Shown one piece after another: positions 25,185 through 34,997 of a DNA stretch of 64,000 nucleotides. The stretch spans positions 3,100,001 to 3,164,000 of the forward strand of contig JANATG010000001.1 in NCBI GenBank assembly GCA_029449235.1, given 5' to 3'. The stretch's first letter is position 1. The number at the start of each line of letters is the position of its first letter. Source of the DNA: Linnemannia schmuckeri. Taxonomy: Eukaryota; Mortierellomycota; Mortierellomycetes; Mortierellales; Mortierellaceae. The notes beneath the pieces were generated by a model. It was not told the DNA's origin. It saw only the letters and a program-made list of their open reading frames with translations, and made no database searches. A program made the position numbers and the translations under genes.

Positions 25185-26604
25185 ATGTTCGCTCCCCGTA
25201 TTGCCGCTCCCCTTAGAAACGTCGGCCGCGTCCAGGGTAACGTCCCTCTTCCCTTCCCTTCAGCAACGACAACAAAAACGCCCTTGTCCTTTTCCTCAAT
25301 CAGCACCTCTCTTGCCTCGGGAATCTCTCTCGGAGAAAATCGACTCGGTCTGTCAGACATATGCTACTTTATGGACAGACACACAATCAGCTCGGCCTTT
25401 TTACCCCGCACCACTTCCAAATGCGTCTTCCGAGCTCAAAAATATTACACTATCGGCACACATATACAACACGCACACACATACACACACTCCCTCGCAC
25501 AACAAACCACCCTCACTTGCATTCTTGACTTCTGTTTTTTCTCTCAGCTCTCTTCCCGACTAACCTTTATTCCGAACACTCCTCATCGATGAACTACTCC
25601 TAGCCTCGGCCATGGCCAAGACTGCCTTCGTCAAGACGCGCGTCATGGCTCCCGTCGGCACTAGGTAAACATAGACTCCTGTCTCATGACCACCGGAACT
25701 ATATCATGGACAAGACAGCACAGGAACAGAGCGATACGACAAACTCCCCCGGACGACAGGAACGTCTTCCATCCGGAGTGGATTCGCTTTATACCCATCA
25801 ACGGACTATTTCAGTATGGCGAAACAACATAAGGAAAAAACCCCGAAGGCCACAGGGAAATAAGGAGTAAACGCGACCCACGGACAGTAGACGGACGGTG
25901 GAACAGAACAACCATGATAGCATGCAATTGATCCCTGACACCATTCTCTTTTATCACCTTTTGTCAACTATGATAGAATCTTGTCTACTTCTCAGAGCAA
26001 CCAGAAGGAGGTCACCGTTGCCCCTCTCATTGAGCAGCGCAAGAACCGTCCCCTCTCCCCTCACATGACTATTTACCAGCCTCAGATCACCTGGTACATG
26101 TCTGGATTCCATCGTTTCACCGGTGGTGCCGTCGCTGCAGGTAAGGCTATTTTGCTGCAAAGGAAACAAAGGCGACATGGTGTCGAAGATCAGGATAGTT
26201 ATGCACTGACGACACATACACTGGGCAGACACACTCTACTACGGATCAGTTGACCCGCACTCATCCGTAGTCTCAGCATTATTATCATTAAAAACTGACA
26301 TTTTTATTTCATTTTACCTACAACAGGTTTTTACGCTGGAGCTATCGGATACGCCCTTGGCCCCATGGTTGGCTTGGGCTTTGATGCTGCTACTGTTACC
26401 TCGGCCATTGCCACTGTCCCAGTTGCTGCTAAGGTTGCTGCAAAGTTCATCGTTGCCTACCCTTTCACCTTCCACTGCTTCAACGGTATCCGCCACTTGG
26501 TCTGGGACACTACCCGTTTCTTGACCGTCAAGGGTGTCTACCAAACCGGTTACGCCGTCTTGGGATTGAGCACTGTCTCTGCTGTTGCCTTGGCCCTCAT
26601 TTAA
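25185..26604 (+). CDS. SDHC: succinate dehydrogenase cytochrome b subunit (SDHC, complex II)
   Basis: Four exons, 25185-25236, 25604-25664, 25977-26140 and 26327-26604, give 184 aa. The N-terminus MFAPRIAAPLRNVGRV plus exon 2 (MAKTAFVKTRVMAP) is Arg/Lys/Ala-rich, as in a mitochondrial presequence. The family signature follows: RPLSPHMTIYQPQITWYMSG and HRFTGG near residues 70-90. Then come three membrane helices (YAGAIGYALGPMVGLG; KFIVAYPFTFHCFNGIRHLVWD with the haem-side His; GYAVLGLSTVSAVALALI). It anchors SDHA/SDHB in the inner membrane and passes electrons to ubiquinone. AATAAATAA follows the stop codon. Converges on the DUF4246 remnant. Confidence 0.95.
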
Positions 26605-26736
26605 AGAACACGCATGCAATAACGGAGAATGAGAAAGAACGAAAATAAATAATTCATATTGTACTCAACACCAGAAAGTCAACAAGAAGCATCTTTCATT
26701 CTACGCGCACGCAAGTCGCACCGTAATTTCTAGATA

Positions 26737-28511
26737 CTATTTTGCCACGGCTAGTTGACAAAAGAACGAAAATATAGAGACCCAGTGCTCGCAAAGACTG
26801 AAGGGACGCTCAAACAAGTCGGTACTGATGGTCTCGAAAAAGTAACGACGCTCGACCATCAGATCTGCACGGTGTCTCTTGGCCTCCTCCAGATCTACGG
26901 GCCAGTCGACCGTCCGGTCAACCTCATGCAGCAGCTCTGGTGGCAGCTTGTTGTGCATCTCTGCAACAAAGGGTCGGTTGCCCTAGTCCTTTTGTTGTGG
27001 CGGGACAAATGTGGCTGAAAGGATTGGTTCCTCTGGGTTGACGAGGAAGAAGGCCAGAGTCATGCGGTATCCGAGCTTAGTCGGGTCTGTGAGTCTGAAG
27101 GACTGGACTTTGTGCTGAAAGATGTTGGGGAATACCAGACAGCGGTCTTGTTTCGTCTCGATTCCGTCCAAGCGCTGTCTCAAGAGGCCGTGATTTTTGA
27201 CTCCGTAAAGATGTTTTGTGCCTCTGTCGTCCGACTGTTCATAACCGAGTTCCTCGATCTGGATCCGGAATTTGATTCTCGAGTCGGTGATGTTCACAGT
27301 GTCGTAGTAATAGGTCTCGGTCGCGACAATGTTCTCGTTCGCCATCCCTTCGACGTGCCAAGTGCCTCCTAGGTATACCTGGCTAGTTGAAGTGAGTTCG
27401 ATGTTGGCCAGTTAACGATTACTTGGAAGGACTTGCCTGGGATCTTGAGGCTGTATGGCGTGAGGCCTTTTTTTGGCGTGAATTCCGGGATGGCGACCGG
27501 TAAAGGTAGGCGGTCTCTATAATATTCGTCAGAGGAGCATTACTGGTAGGCCTTAACTTCCTTGGGCTCCTTGGATTCCTTAGGCGCTTTGGATGTTCTC
27601 TCGCCTTGGCCATCATCATCTCCTTCATCCTCATCCTCATCTTCGTCCTCGTCCCAGTCGTACTCCTGATCCTCCTCACACTCGGGCAACGGTCCATACC
27701 AATCCCTATTCGCCTTCAGTTTATTAGGCGGGAAAGCTGCGATCTCTGCCAGAACCTCTTCAAACATTGGCAAGAACTTTTCCAAAATCTCTTCCAAGAC
27801 CGGGTACATGTCCTTGTACTCGACTGGGTGTAGGTTGTTGATGTACGATCTGGCCTTGACTTGACTCTCGGGGGTTATATCAAAATCTGTAGGGAGTCAT
27901 TGGTGAGTTTTGGAGTAGAATGTCGAATCCACCTTGCTTGACTTGGGAACGGGAGCGACATCAAAGATCTTGCCAGCAGTGATAAAGTCCAATGGCGGGA
28001 TGGCTTCTTTTTCCGTAACTCGAGTCCGACCAGCAACAAAGGGGAACAGAGAAGGGTGGACCAGGTCCAAGACTTTTTCATCAGAGCCCGGATGCCAGTC
28101 CTTCTTGTCATCAAGCACATCCTCCAGCTTCTTGATATACTTTAATAGCCTGTCTCTCAACTCCTCAGGAATCAACCCATTCGACCGACGTGTTCCCTCA
28201 ACAACCATATCTATTGTTGTCTTCACATCATTATCAATCTGCTCCTGCCGCTTCTGTGCAAACCAATCCAGCTCCTTGAACACGTAATCGATCTGTTCCT
28301 CTGTCATATGAAACCTCTCCTCGCGTTTACTACTCTCTTCTAAAAGCTCACGTCTCCAGTTGGCGATAATGGTCAGATCCTTGAGCTTGAGCCACCAATT
28401 GGGTTTCTCGCGGATGGCGTTGGACTCTTCGCGCATGAATAGTTCTGCGAGGAGTGTTGGGCGGAAGCCGGATATGTACCCGTTTCCTGTCCAATGGTAT
28501 TTTAACGACAT
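26737..28511 (-). pseudogene. broken DUF4246-family gene
   Basis: One long exon-like stretch matches the DUF4246 family from end to end: MSLKYHWTGNGYISGFRPTL, the central LPTDFDITPESQ and DEYYRDRLPLPVAIPEF, QVIV then LANIEL, GGTWHVEGMANENIVAT, NIFQHKVQSFRLTDPTK, LPPELLHEV and ERPFSLCEH. It is interrupted by TGA at 27899-27897 (relatives have Trp before LPTDF), TAA at 27542-27540 after KEVKAYQ, a one-base deletion near 27411, and TAG at 26985-26983 (again a Trp position, after PPQQKD). Adding one base near 27411 would bring all segments into a single frame. The family is of unknown function and widespread in fungi. No intron explains the stops. Confidence 0.8.
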
Positions 28512-28761
28512 GGTTGTTCGTTTTGGGCTATTGTTGGTTGTTGTTGGTTGATGTTGGCTGTTGTTTGTATGTATATGTGTATTATTATTATTATTTTTCT
28601 TTTTTTTTTTTGAGGGAATGAGAGACTGGAGAAAGCGGTGATAATGAGAGAGATGAGTGCGGGAATGGACGAGAGAGTGAATGAATGAAAGAAACAGAAA
28701 ACTCTCTTTTCTCTTTATTGAGCGAGCTCTCTTTTTTCTTCAGGTCTGCTCGTTCATTGCC

Positions 28762-28764
<3 letters not shown>

Positions 28765-28813
<49 letters not shown>

Positions 28814-28833
28814 ATCGAAAAAAACAAACGTGC

Positions 28834-28875
<42 letters not shown>
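28765..28875. repeat. A48 and T39 tracts as an inverted pair
   Basis: About 48 A (28765-28812) are followed after 24 nt by about 39 T (28837-28875). The two can pair as a long A:T hairpin. Such tracts often arise from retroposon tails and are prone to assembly length error. Confidence 0.9.
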
Positions 28876-28876
<1 letters not shown>

Positions 28877-29066
28877 GTGGCAACCGCAAATATTGCAACG
28901 GCGTCCAAAAGTGTCAGAGGGACAAAGAAATTGCAGAGCGCAAAATGTCTTCATTATCGCCTCTTTTAACCATGCCTGCCCCATGAATCTGCCTACTTAT
29001 CACACATGGATGTGATCACTGTTGACAGCTATGAACGCGCCTGTACTTGTTTCCTTTGGCAAAAAA

Positions 29067-29160
29067 GTAAAATAAAATAAAATAAAATAAAATAAAATAA
29101 AATAAAATAAAATAAAATAAAATAAAATAAAATAAAATAAAATAAAATGAAATGAAATAA
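29067..29160. repeat. (TAAAA)n pentanucleotide microsatellite
   Basis: About 18 almost perfect TAAAA units, with two TGAAA variants at the right end. Confidence 0.95.
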
Positions 29161-29470
29161 ACCACAACACTAAAGAAAATGTGTCAGTGTACTACAAAGC
29201 CAAGGCTGCCCAATTAACAAAGCCAACTTCTTTCTTTTTTTTTTTTTGCTCTGCATCTTCATCTTCTTTTTTATCAAAGTTCGCAACAATGAATGGAAAG
29301 TGGATACATAACCGCCTCATAACTTCAAAGCAGCTAACATTTAATGAGGAGTTTCGAAAATCTGAAAGTACCATTTTTTCTGCATGGACTTTATGTCGTG
29401 AACAACCCAAAGTAGTCATTCAAAATGTGATTCACTCCTTTCTTTTGGTACACATGCGGCTCATACCATT

Positions 29471-29471
29471 C

Positions 29472-29514
<43 letters not shown>

Positions 29515-29515
29515 T
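29471..29515. repeat. (TTTC)n tetranucleotide microsatellite
   Basis: About eleven TTTC units directly beside the poly-A end of retrotransposon copy A. It could have grown out of that tail (AAAG units on the element's strand). Confidence 0.9.
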
Positions 29516-29534
29516 TGGTTTTTTTTCTGCTTTT

Positions 29535-30776
29535 TTTTTCGTACGCAATTTTATTTCTCCAGTAAGAAGCCTAAGGGAGGCATTCGATAGTGAAGGGGAT
29601 TACATACCACACTCTTCCAAGAGCCATCCACCAGTCGCAATCCGGCCCGGAGCCTGACTCTGCGCAACAATTGTCGTTGTTCCTCACAGCTTCAATAGAA
29701 GAAAATAAAACTAAACACGAAGAAAAGGAATTCTCCCCATCCTCTCCATCAATGACAAGTCCCTCCTTCCCAACAAACTATCCAACAACCGCTCATCGGC
29801 CGCGCGTGGATCCATGGACGCTCCAGGGCAGCGCCCATTCTCATATGCGGCTAGCGAAGCGCCACACGGGCAAAAACCATCTCGGGTGATGTATCCATAT
29901 CCTTGACTCCAGTCACCTCGGGGACCTGTGTACTCGGAAGTCTTGTTCTTGGCAGAGATGCCTTGCGTCTGCTCCCACGCGATCGTCGCGGAGCACCGAG
30001 GCTTCCATATCAACTCCGAAGCCTGCGCCTCCAGGTAACCAACAAACTTGTGCAAAATCATCGTGGCGATGGACTGTGGGGTCCGAAAAACCGCGGACCA
30101 TTCAGTCAACATGCTCTTGGGGGTGATACCGCGGAGGAGATCCGAGACACTCCACTTGGGATTCTCATCACGATCGGGAGCAGGACTACCGCTGTGCACG
30201 GCTCGAGCTCCACCGATAGAAGAGAATCCTTGAACATGTTCCGCATCCGAAGGCAACTGCCAGTGTATGGGGACCGGCCTTGGCATCTGGCGTCCGTGGG
30301 CAATCGCACGATCATATTCACGCTTCCTGGCGGCGTTGTAGCTGTTTGTCGCCTGTACACCCCACCCATCAATCCCGCTCATGGCCTCATTCCAGATCGC
30401 AGTGGTAGTCTCTGCAGCAAGGGGATAGTTGCAGACATGTTTGTTGTCCTCCCCCTCAAGTTCGCATCGTCGGCAAAGGCAGGTCGAATAAAGGTCCGGT
30501 TTACGCGCTTGCATAGAGCTCAAAATGGGCAACATGCCATGCAGCTTCTTGATGTGATGTGTACGTTGGTGAGAGTCCTTGCTGTTGCTGTAAAATGTAA
30601 AGACGGCTCGCCTGTCATGAACATGGGCCAGGGTCGAGCGCCACTCCACGTCCTCGATGTCTGGGATCGCCCTCTTGACTCGCCTCTGTGCTGTCCAGGC
30701 CTGATGGTGCCGAATTATCGTTTGTTGTTTGAGCAGCTGCCGAAGATCAATATCCACAAGCCCACCGTAACAATAT
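29535..30776 (-). mobile_element. non-LTR retrotransposon 3' portion, copy A
   Basis: On the minus strand: an open frame (29711-30757), a short 3' untranslated region, an AATAAA signal at about 29555-29550, then an A-rich tail grading into AAAG repeats. It is homologous over its whole length to copy B. Its 5' end is fused directly to the poly-A tail of copy B, with no unique sequence between. It lacks the reverse transcriptase catalytic core, so it is 5'-truncated or only a terminal module. Confidence 0.7.
29711..30757 (-). CDS. retrotransposon C-terminal protein fragment with decayed zinc knuckle, copy A
   Basis: A 349-codon open frame without its own natural start: the frame runs upstream into the A tract, and the first in-frame initiator-like codon is GTG. 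Near residues 90-115 it carries CLCRRCELEGEDNKHV, the C-x2-C-xn-H core typical of the zinc-binding region after the reverse transcriptase in LINE-like elements. The final Cys position differs from copy B (HVCNY against HVWRC). The C-terminal part is Gly/Pro/Trp-containing (SSIGGARAVHSGSPAPDRDE, GPRGDWSQGYGYIT) and ends MGRIPFLRV. I cannot assign an enzymatic activity. Probably not expressed as a functional protein. Confidence 0.6.
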   Translation of the reverse strand: MDIDLRQLLKQQTIIRHHQAWTAQRRVKRAIPDIEDVEWRSTLAHVHDRRAVFTFYSNSKDSHQRTHHIKKLHGMLPILSSMQARKPDLYSTCLCRRCELEGEDNKHVCNYPLAAETTTAIWNEAMSGIDGWGVQATNSYNAARKREYDRAIAHGRQMPRPVPIHWQLPSDAEHVQGFSSIGGARAVHSGSPAPDRDENPKWSVSDLLRGITPKSMLTEWSAVFRTPQSIATMILHKFVGYLEAQASELIWKPRCSATIAWEQTQGISAKNKTSEYTGPRGDWSQGYGYITRDGFCPCGASLAAYENGRCPGASMDPRAADERLLDSLLGRRDLSLMERMGRIPFLRV

Positions 30777-30798
30777 TTTTTTTTTTTGCTTTTTTTTT

Positions 30799-30832
<34 letters not shown>

Positions 30833-32160
30833 TACACAATTTTATTTCTCTGACAAACAGTACAAAGGAGGCATTTGGAAGTAAAGGGGACTACAGACCA
30901 AACTCTTCAGTACACCATCCGCCAGTCACAGTCCGACCCGAAGCCTGGCTCTGCGCAACAATTATCGCTGCTCTTCACAGCAAAAACGGAAGACAAAATA
31001 AAACTAGATACGAATGAAGGGGATTCTTCCCATCCTCTCCATCAATGACAATTTCCTCCTTCCCAACAGACTATCCAACAGCCGCTCATCAGCTGCGCGT
31101 GGTTCCTTGGTCGCTCCAGGGCAGATTCGATCCTCATGTGTGGCTAGCGAAGCGCCACACGGGCAGAACCCATCATGCGTGATGTAACCGTATCCTCGAC
31201 TCCAGTCACCTCGGGGACCTGTGTACTTGAATGTTTTGTCCTTGGCAGAGATACCTTGCATCTGCTCCCACGCGATCGTCGTGGAGCATCGGGGTTTCCA
31301 GATCAGTTCTGAGGCCTGCGTCTCCATGTAGCCAATAAACTTGTGAAGGACCGTCTTGGCAATGGACTGTGGGGTCTTGAAGGCCGAGGACCACTCAGTC
31401 AACATGCTCTTGGGGGTGATTCCGCGAAGAAGGTCCGAAACGTGCCACTTGGGGTTTTCATCACGATCGGGAGCAGGACTACCGCTGTGCACGGCTCGAG
31501 CTCCACCGATAGAAGAGAATCCCCGAATATGATCCGCATCCGAGAGGGACTGCCAGTATATGGGTACTGGCCGTGGTGCTTGACGACCATTGTCAGTCGC
31601 TCGCTTGTGTTCACGCTTCCTGGCGGCATTGTAGCTATTTGTTGCCTGAACGCCCCATTCATCAATCTTGCCCATGGCCTCCTTCCATATCGCAGTGATT
31701 GTCTCAACAGTAGAGGGGCATCTCCAGACGTGCTCATTGTCTTCCTCCTCCTGCTCACATTGACGACACAGGCAGGTTGAGTACAAATCAGGTTTCCGAG
31801 CCTGCATGGGGTTCAATGTTGGCAACATTCCATGCAGCTTCTTGGTATGATGTGTTCGTTGGTGGGAGTCCTTGCTGTTGCTGTAAAAGGTGAAGACGGC
31901 GCGTCTGTCATGGACATGGGCCAAGGTCGAACTCCATTCCACATCGTCAATGTCTGAGATCGCCCTCTTGACCCGTCTTTGTGATATCCAGACTTGATGA
32001 TGGCGGATTGTCGATTGCTGTTTGAGGAGCTGTCGCAGATCGATTTCGACAAGTCCGCCATTGCAATGTGCAAAGCTCGTGATGTCCGTCTGCTGAGTGA
32101 GATCCACTACCATTTTTTTTTTTTTTTTTTCATACTTTTTTTTTTTTGCCAAAGGCGGCT
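30777..32160 (-). mobile_element. non-LTR retrotransposon 3' portion, copy B
   Basis: Same structure as copy A: minus-strand open frame, 3' untranslated region, AATAAA at 30846-30841, GTAC, then a poly-A tail of about 55 nt (poly-T on the plus strand, 30777-30831, with two interruptions). At the 5' side it begins in A-rich sequence (32104-32160 on the plus strand as T runs). It lies about 180-220 nt upstream of the tRNA-Arg gene, oriented away from it. Confidence 0.7.
31004..32113 (-). CDS. retrotransposon C-terminal protein with C2HC-type zinc motif, copy B
   Basis: From the ATG at 32113 this is 369 aa. Positions 16 onward align with copy A (GGLVEIDLRQLLKQQ). The zinc motif is complete: CLCRQCEQEEEDNEHVWRC (C-x2-C-x8-H-x3-C), as in the zinc-binding region that follows reverse transcriptase in many non-LTR elements. 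It ends RRKLSLMERMGRIPFIRI. The frame stays open further upstream through poly-Lys codons of the A tract, which I regard as non-genic. The intact frame in two diverged copies argues for fairly recent selection or recent insertion. The family assignment rests on the zinc motif and element structure only. Confidence 0.6.
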   Translation of the reverse strand: MVVDLTQQTDITSFAHCNGGLVEIDLRQLLKQQSTIRHHQVWISQRRVKRAISDIDDVEWSSTLAHVHDRRAVFTFYSNSKDSHQRTHHTKKLHGMLPTLNPMQARKPDLYSTCLCRQCEQEEEDNEHVWRCPSTVETITAIWKEAMGKIDEWGVQATNSYNAARKREHKRATDNGRQAPRPVPIYWQSLSDADHIRGFSSIGGARAVHSGSPAPDRDENPKWHVSDLLRGITPKSMLTEWSSAFKTPQSIAKTVLHKFIGYMETQASELIWKPRCSTTIAWEQMQGISAKDKTFKYTGPRGDWSRGYGYITHDGFCPCGASLATHEDRICPGATKEPRAADERLLDSLLGRRKLSLMERMGRIPFIRI

Positions 32161-32335
32161 TTTTTTTCAAGCCAAAAATGAATACAATGGGCGGAGTAAA
32201 AACAAGTAGGTAGTATATAAACCTCTTAAAACACCAAAAACCATCAAAAACAGCTCTCCGATCGGTTCGATTGGCTGAGTTAGGCTGGAGACCCGGGACC
32301 ACCCGGTTCCGGCCCTGGAAGAAGAGATTGCAATC

Positions 32336-32407
32336 GGTCTGCTGGCCCAATGGAAAGGCGTCTGACTACGAATCAGGAGATTGCAGGTTCGACCCCTGCG
32401 TAGATCA
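32336..32407 (+). tRNA. tRNA-Arg (ACG)
   Basis: A 72-nt cloverleaf. The acceptor stem GGTCTGC pairs with GTAGATC (discriminator A). The anticodon stem TCTGA/TCAGG has loop CTACGAA and anticodon ACG. The T-arm is GCAGG-TTCGACC-CCTGC (internal B box GGTTCGACC). No intron and no encoded CCA. A retrotransposon copy lies upstream. Confidence 0.93.
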
Positions 32408-32710
32408 TCAACAGCTTGCTTCTTTGCTTCCCTTTTTGCTGTTTTGTCTCTCTAGGGTATCCAGGTTGGTTGTTTATCATCCATGGAACCATTGCAGTTC
32501 ATTTTTTTGATTTGTCTTCGTCTTTTTTGTCAATTCTGGATTGTATCGCAAAATAAATGAGTGAAATTTTTTTTTGCCATGTGTGTTTTACGCACGCGAG
32601 CAAATCTTGTGTAGAAATGTGAGCCTTGGTCGACACACTTTTTTTTTTTTTTTTTTTTTTTTTGCAAGGCCGAAATCAGATGCAGCTTTCTAGTACTCAC
32701 TTTTTTTTCT

Positions 32711-34004
32711 GGATATATCTAAACGTTGCTCTATAGTATTTCCTCTCGTTGCCTCTAAACGTTGCCATAGGATTTTGAACCTTCTCTAACCATTGCCACA
32801 GGTTTCACTAAACTTTGCCCATTATTGAAAATTAAACGTTACCGAACTGGAGGAGACCGTGGAGAACTGCTGTCGATACGAGGTGGCTAAGGACATATCC
32901 CGGTTTATGAGACAGCAGACCTCATTCCCCGAAGCCGACAGTAACATCCTCTCTCAATGCATTGAAGAGGCAAAGAGGAAATTCTAAGCAATCAGAGCTG
33001 GTGTTGAATATGTTAAGGATTCCAACGTGGTGAAGCCAAGAGGTCAGCCTTACAGCAAACAGCTGAAGTCCCAAGCAGAGGTTGCCAACGGGAGAGCCAG
33101 CAAGAAGTTCAAAGTTCACGACTCGGAATTCAACATCGAGTACTAACCGTGAACTACCAGCACACGCGATTGCATTCCTTTTTCTCACCTCCCTCGCTTC
33201 TCCATCACAATACACCATTTGTTTCGCATGCTTCTTAACCTCTGCTATGATCCATATAAAACCATGCATTCGATCATGTATCAAGCAAAGTGCTATGCAG
33301 GCCCTGTTGACAGAGTTGTCGTAGCTCGGGGCTGGCTGGGCAAGGGAGGGACGGGCAACGGCTAGCAAAGACAAGATTTTTATCAACCCTAGACATATCT
33401 ATTTGTTGCCCATAGTAAAGTCTTCGTTGTCCCCCCCCCCCCCCTCAAGTTGCCATCGAATATTGAATACTCTTAAATGTTGCCAAAAAAGCGCCAATCT
33501 ATTGCCCACCCCGCCAAATTATTTGTTGCCCTTGACATAGTTGCCCCATGTATCGAGCCGCATCCTCATGAGCCGAGTATTTTCTTTATTCCCTTCCTCG
33601 TTCTCTTTCTCCCGTCTGAACCATTGCAGACATGGTTGCCTCATGTATCAAGCCGTATACCTATGAGGTTCCTGATGCACATGCATGACAAAGCAGCAAG
33701 AGCTCGGTTCTCTACAGATAGATGATGCCGCAGCGCAGGTGGAGGAAGATAGGGCAACATATAGCGGCAGAGTCATGGGCAGTGTTTAAGATTTCGGGAT
33801 GGGCACCGGATTAGAGCAAAATTATGGGCAACGAATAGGCTTTACTATAGGCAACATTTAAGGAGTCAAAAAAGGGTGGGCAACAATAGGATATCCCATC
33901 AACCCTTGGCAACGTATAAAGTTTAAATCGAGGGCAACAAAAGGAAGATACTACAGAGTAACGCACAAGATAACAAAAATAGGTGGGCAACGTTTAAATA
34001 TATT
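32711..34004. mobile_element. 1.3-kb element with oppositely oriented GTTGCC motif arrays
   Basis: The left part carries GTTGCC-type motifs in plus orientation (32725, 32748, 32761, 33405, 33449, 33479, 33525, 33540, 33635, plus variants). The right part carries the reverse complement GGGCAAC/GGCAAC (33752, 33826, 33850, 33878, 33908, 33932, 33985). The outermost copies sit in an imperfect inverted repeat: ATATATCTAAACGTTGCT at the left, and its counterpart ATATATTTAAACGTTGCC on the minus strand at the right (16 of 18 match). It contains a C14 run (33431-33444) and a broken reading frame. This looks like a decayed or non-autonomous DNA transposon with subterminal repeats; the family is not known to me. 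The 300 nt to its left hold only a T25 run (32639-32663). Confidence 0.5.
32853..33146 (+). pseudogene. decayed coding fragment inside the GTTGCC element
   Basis: A frame of 97 codons interrupted once by TAA at 32985-32987 and closed by TAA at 33144. The first part reads NCCRYEVAKDISRFMRQQTS and the second VKPRGQPYSKQLKSQAEV, ending HDSEFNIEY. Charged, hydrophilic composition and lack of an ATG suggest the C-terminal remnant of an element-encoded protein, possibly a transposase. No catalytic motif is visible, so function is not assigned. Confidence 0.4.
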
Positions 34005-34565
34005 CTCTTTTTCTTGGTGAGAAAAACAACGATACACAGGATGGGTTATCAACGATAGGCTATACAAGTCTGAGGATGAAAAGGGAAGAAGGGAGGATGC
34101 TGCAGCACTGATTTTATTATGTAAGAAGAGGTGAACATCATCTCCTTAAGACCTATCGAGGTTGCACACACACACAAAAAAAAAGAGAAAACCAGGAAGT
34201 CAAGAGGAAAGACATTTGATACATAAATGAACAACAAAACAATAAAGGGAGAGCATTTTCTGTATGCTTGTAGCAAGTGAAGGGCGGTGAACAATCCTAG
34301 TATTAACTGTGTCTAACAAGCTTTGGCTTTTCTGCAGTCAAAATCATACACGAGTTGATGCACAGCATTGTGAAAAAAGGGCGAGTATTTTTGATTTGCT
34401 TTATGTGATCTGTTCAGTAGTCCTTTAAGATTGGTGTAAGACAACATCTTTCACATACAATTGTTCAAAAGGTTGAGTCAATAATTTTTTCATGAGAGTT
34501 GTTGAGGAAGTTGCGAACTGGATGCAAATTGCCACCACGGATTGTCCGTATTAGACTCTCTCTCC

Positions 34566-34601
<36 letters not shown>

Positions 34602-34850
34602 ATATTTGATCATGTTTTATCGCGTTACCTTCACCTAGAGCAACTATGTATGCTCTACTATGCCGCAAAGATTCACTTTACAGTGAACAAAGAGACCCCA
34701 ACGTCTTATTCTCAACTATTTTGTAAACTTTCGCAAAAAGGATAACGGAAGGCTAATACTTAGGAAGCCCTCCGTATCTCGAGAAAATCAACCAATGGCA
34801 AACGCGTTGAGGCGTTAAAGAAACAGTAAAAAAAAAAGGGTTTTGTAAGC
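34005..34850. other. intergenic, no gene seen
   Basis: AT-rich sequence with an A32 run (34567-34598) and a short CA repeat near 34165. No exon-like frame. It separates the GTTGCC element from retrotransposon copy C. Confidence 0.5.
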
Positions 34851-34982
34851 GATTTTTTTTTTTTATTTTTCTTTCCGCACTGTTTTATTTCCCTGATATA
34901 GAGGTTAGGGAAGATATAGTGATGAGAGCCGCTTCTCAAGCGCCATCAACCAGTCGAAGTCCGGTCCACAGCCTGGTTCAGC

Positions 34983-34997
34983 GCAACAATTGCCACT
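34983..34997. repeat. left copy of SINE target-site duplication
   Basis: GCAACAATTGCCACT, identical to 35444-35458. Removing 34998-35458 restores the sequence seen in copies A and B. Confidence 0.85.

Larger units (their letters stand above)
28512..29534. other. simple-repeat region without genes
   Basis: Between the DUF4246 remnant and the retrotransposon copies. Dominated by long A/T tracts and microsatellites (listed separately). I see no exon-like frame. Confidence 0.7.

Noticed and set aside
26737..28511. UGA read as Trp (non-standard code), since TGA replaces Trp in both broken genes
   Set aside because: TAA, TAG and frameshifts also occur in these genes, and intact genes here (QPCT, MMADHC) use TGA as their terminator.
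28591..28984. Frames rich in Lys or Phe around the A/T tracts
   Set aside because: They are translations of homopolymers, not genes.
29903..30853. Long plus-strand frame opposite LINE copy A
   Set aside because: It is the antisense of the conserved LINE frame and runs into poly-Phe from the T tract. No motif was found.
32114..32350. Upstream extension of the copy B frame through poly-Lys into the tRNA-Arg gene
   Set aside because: It would translate an A tract and overlap a tRNA gene antisense. The homologous region starts at about 32065-32113.
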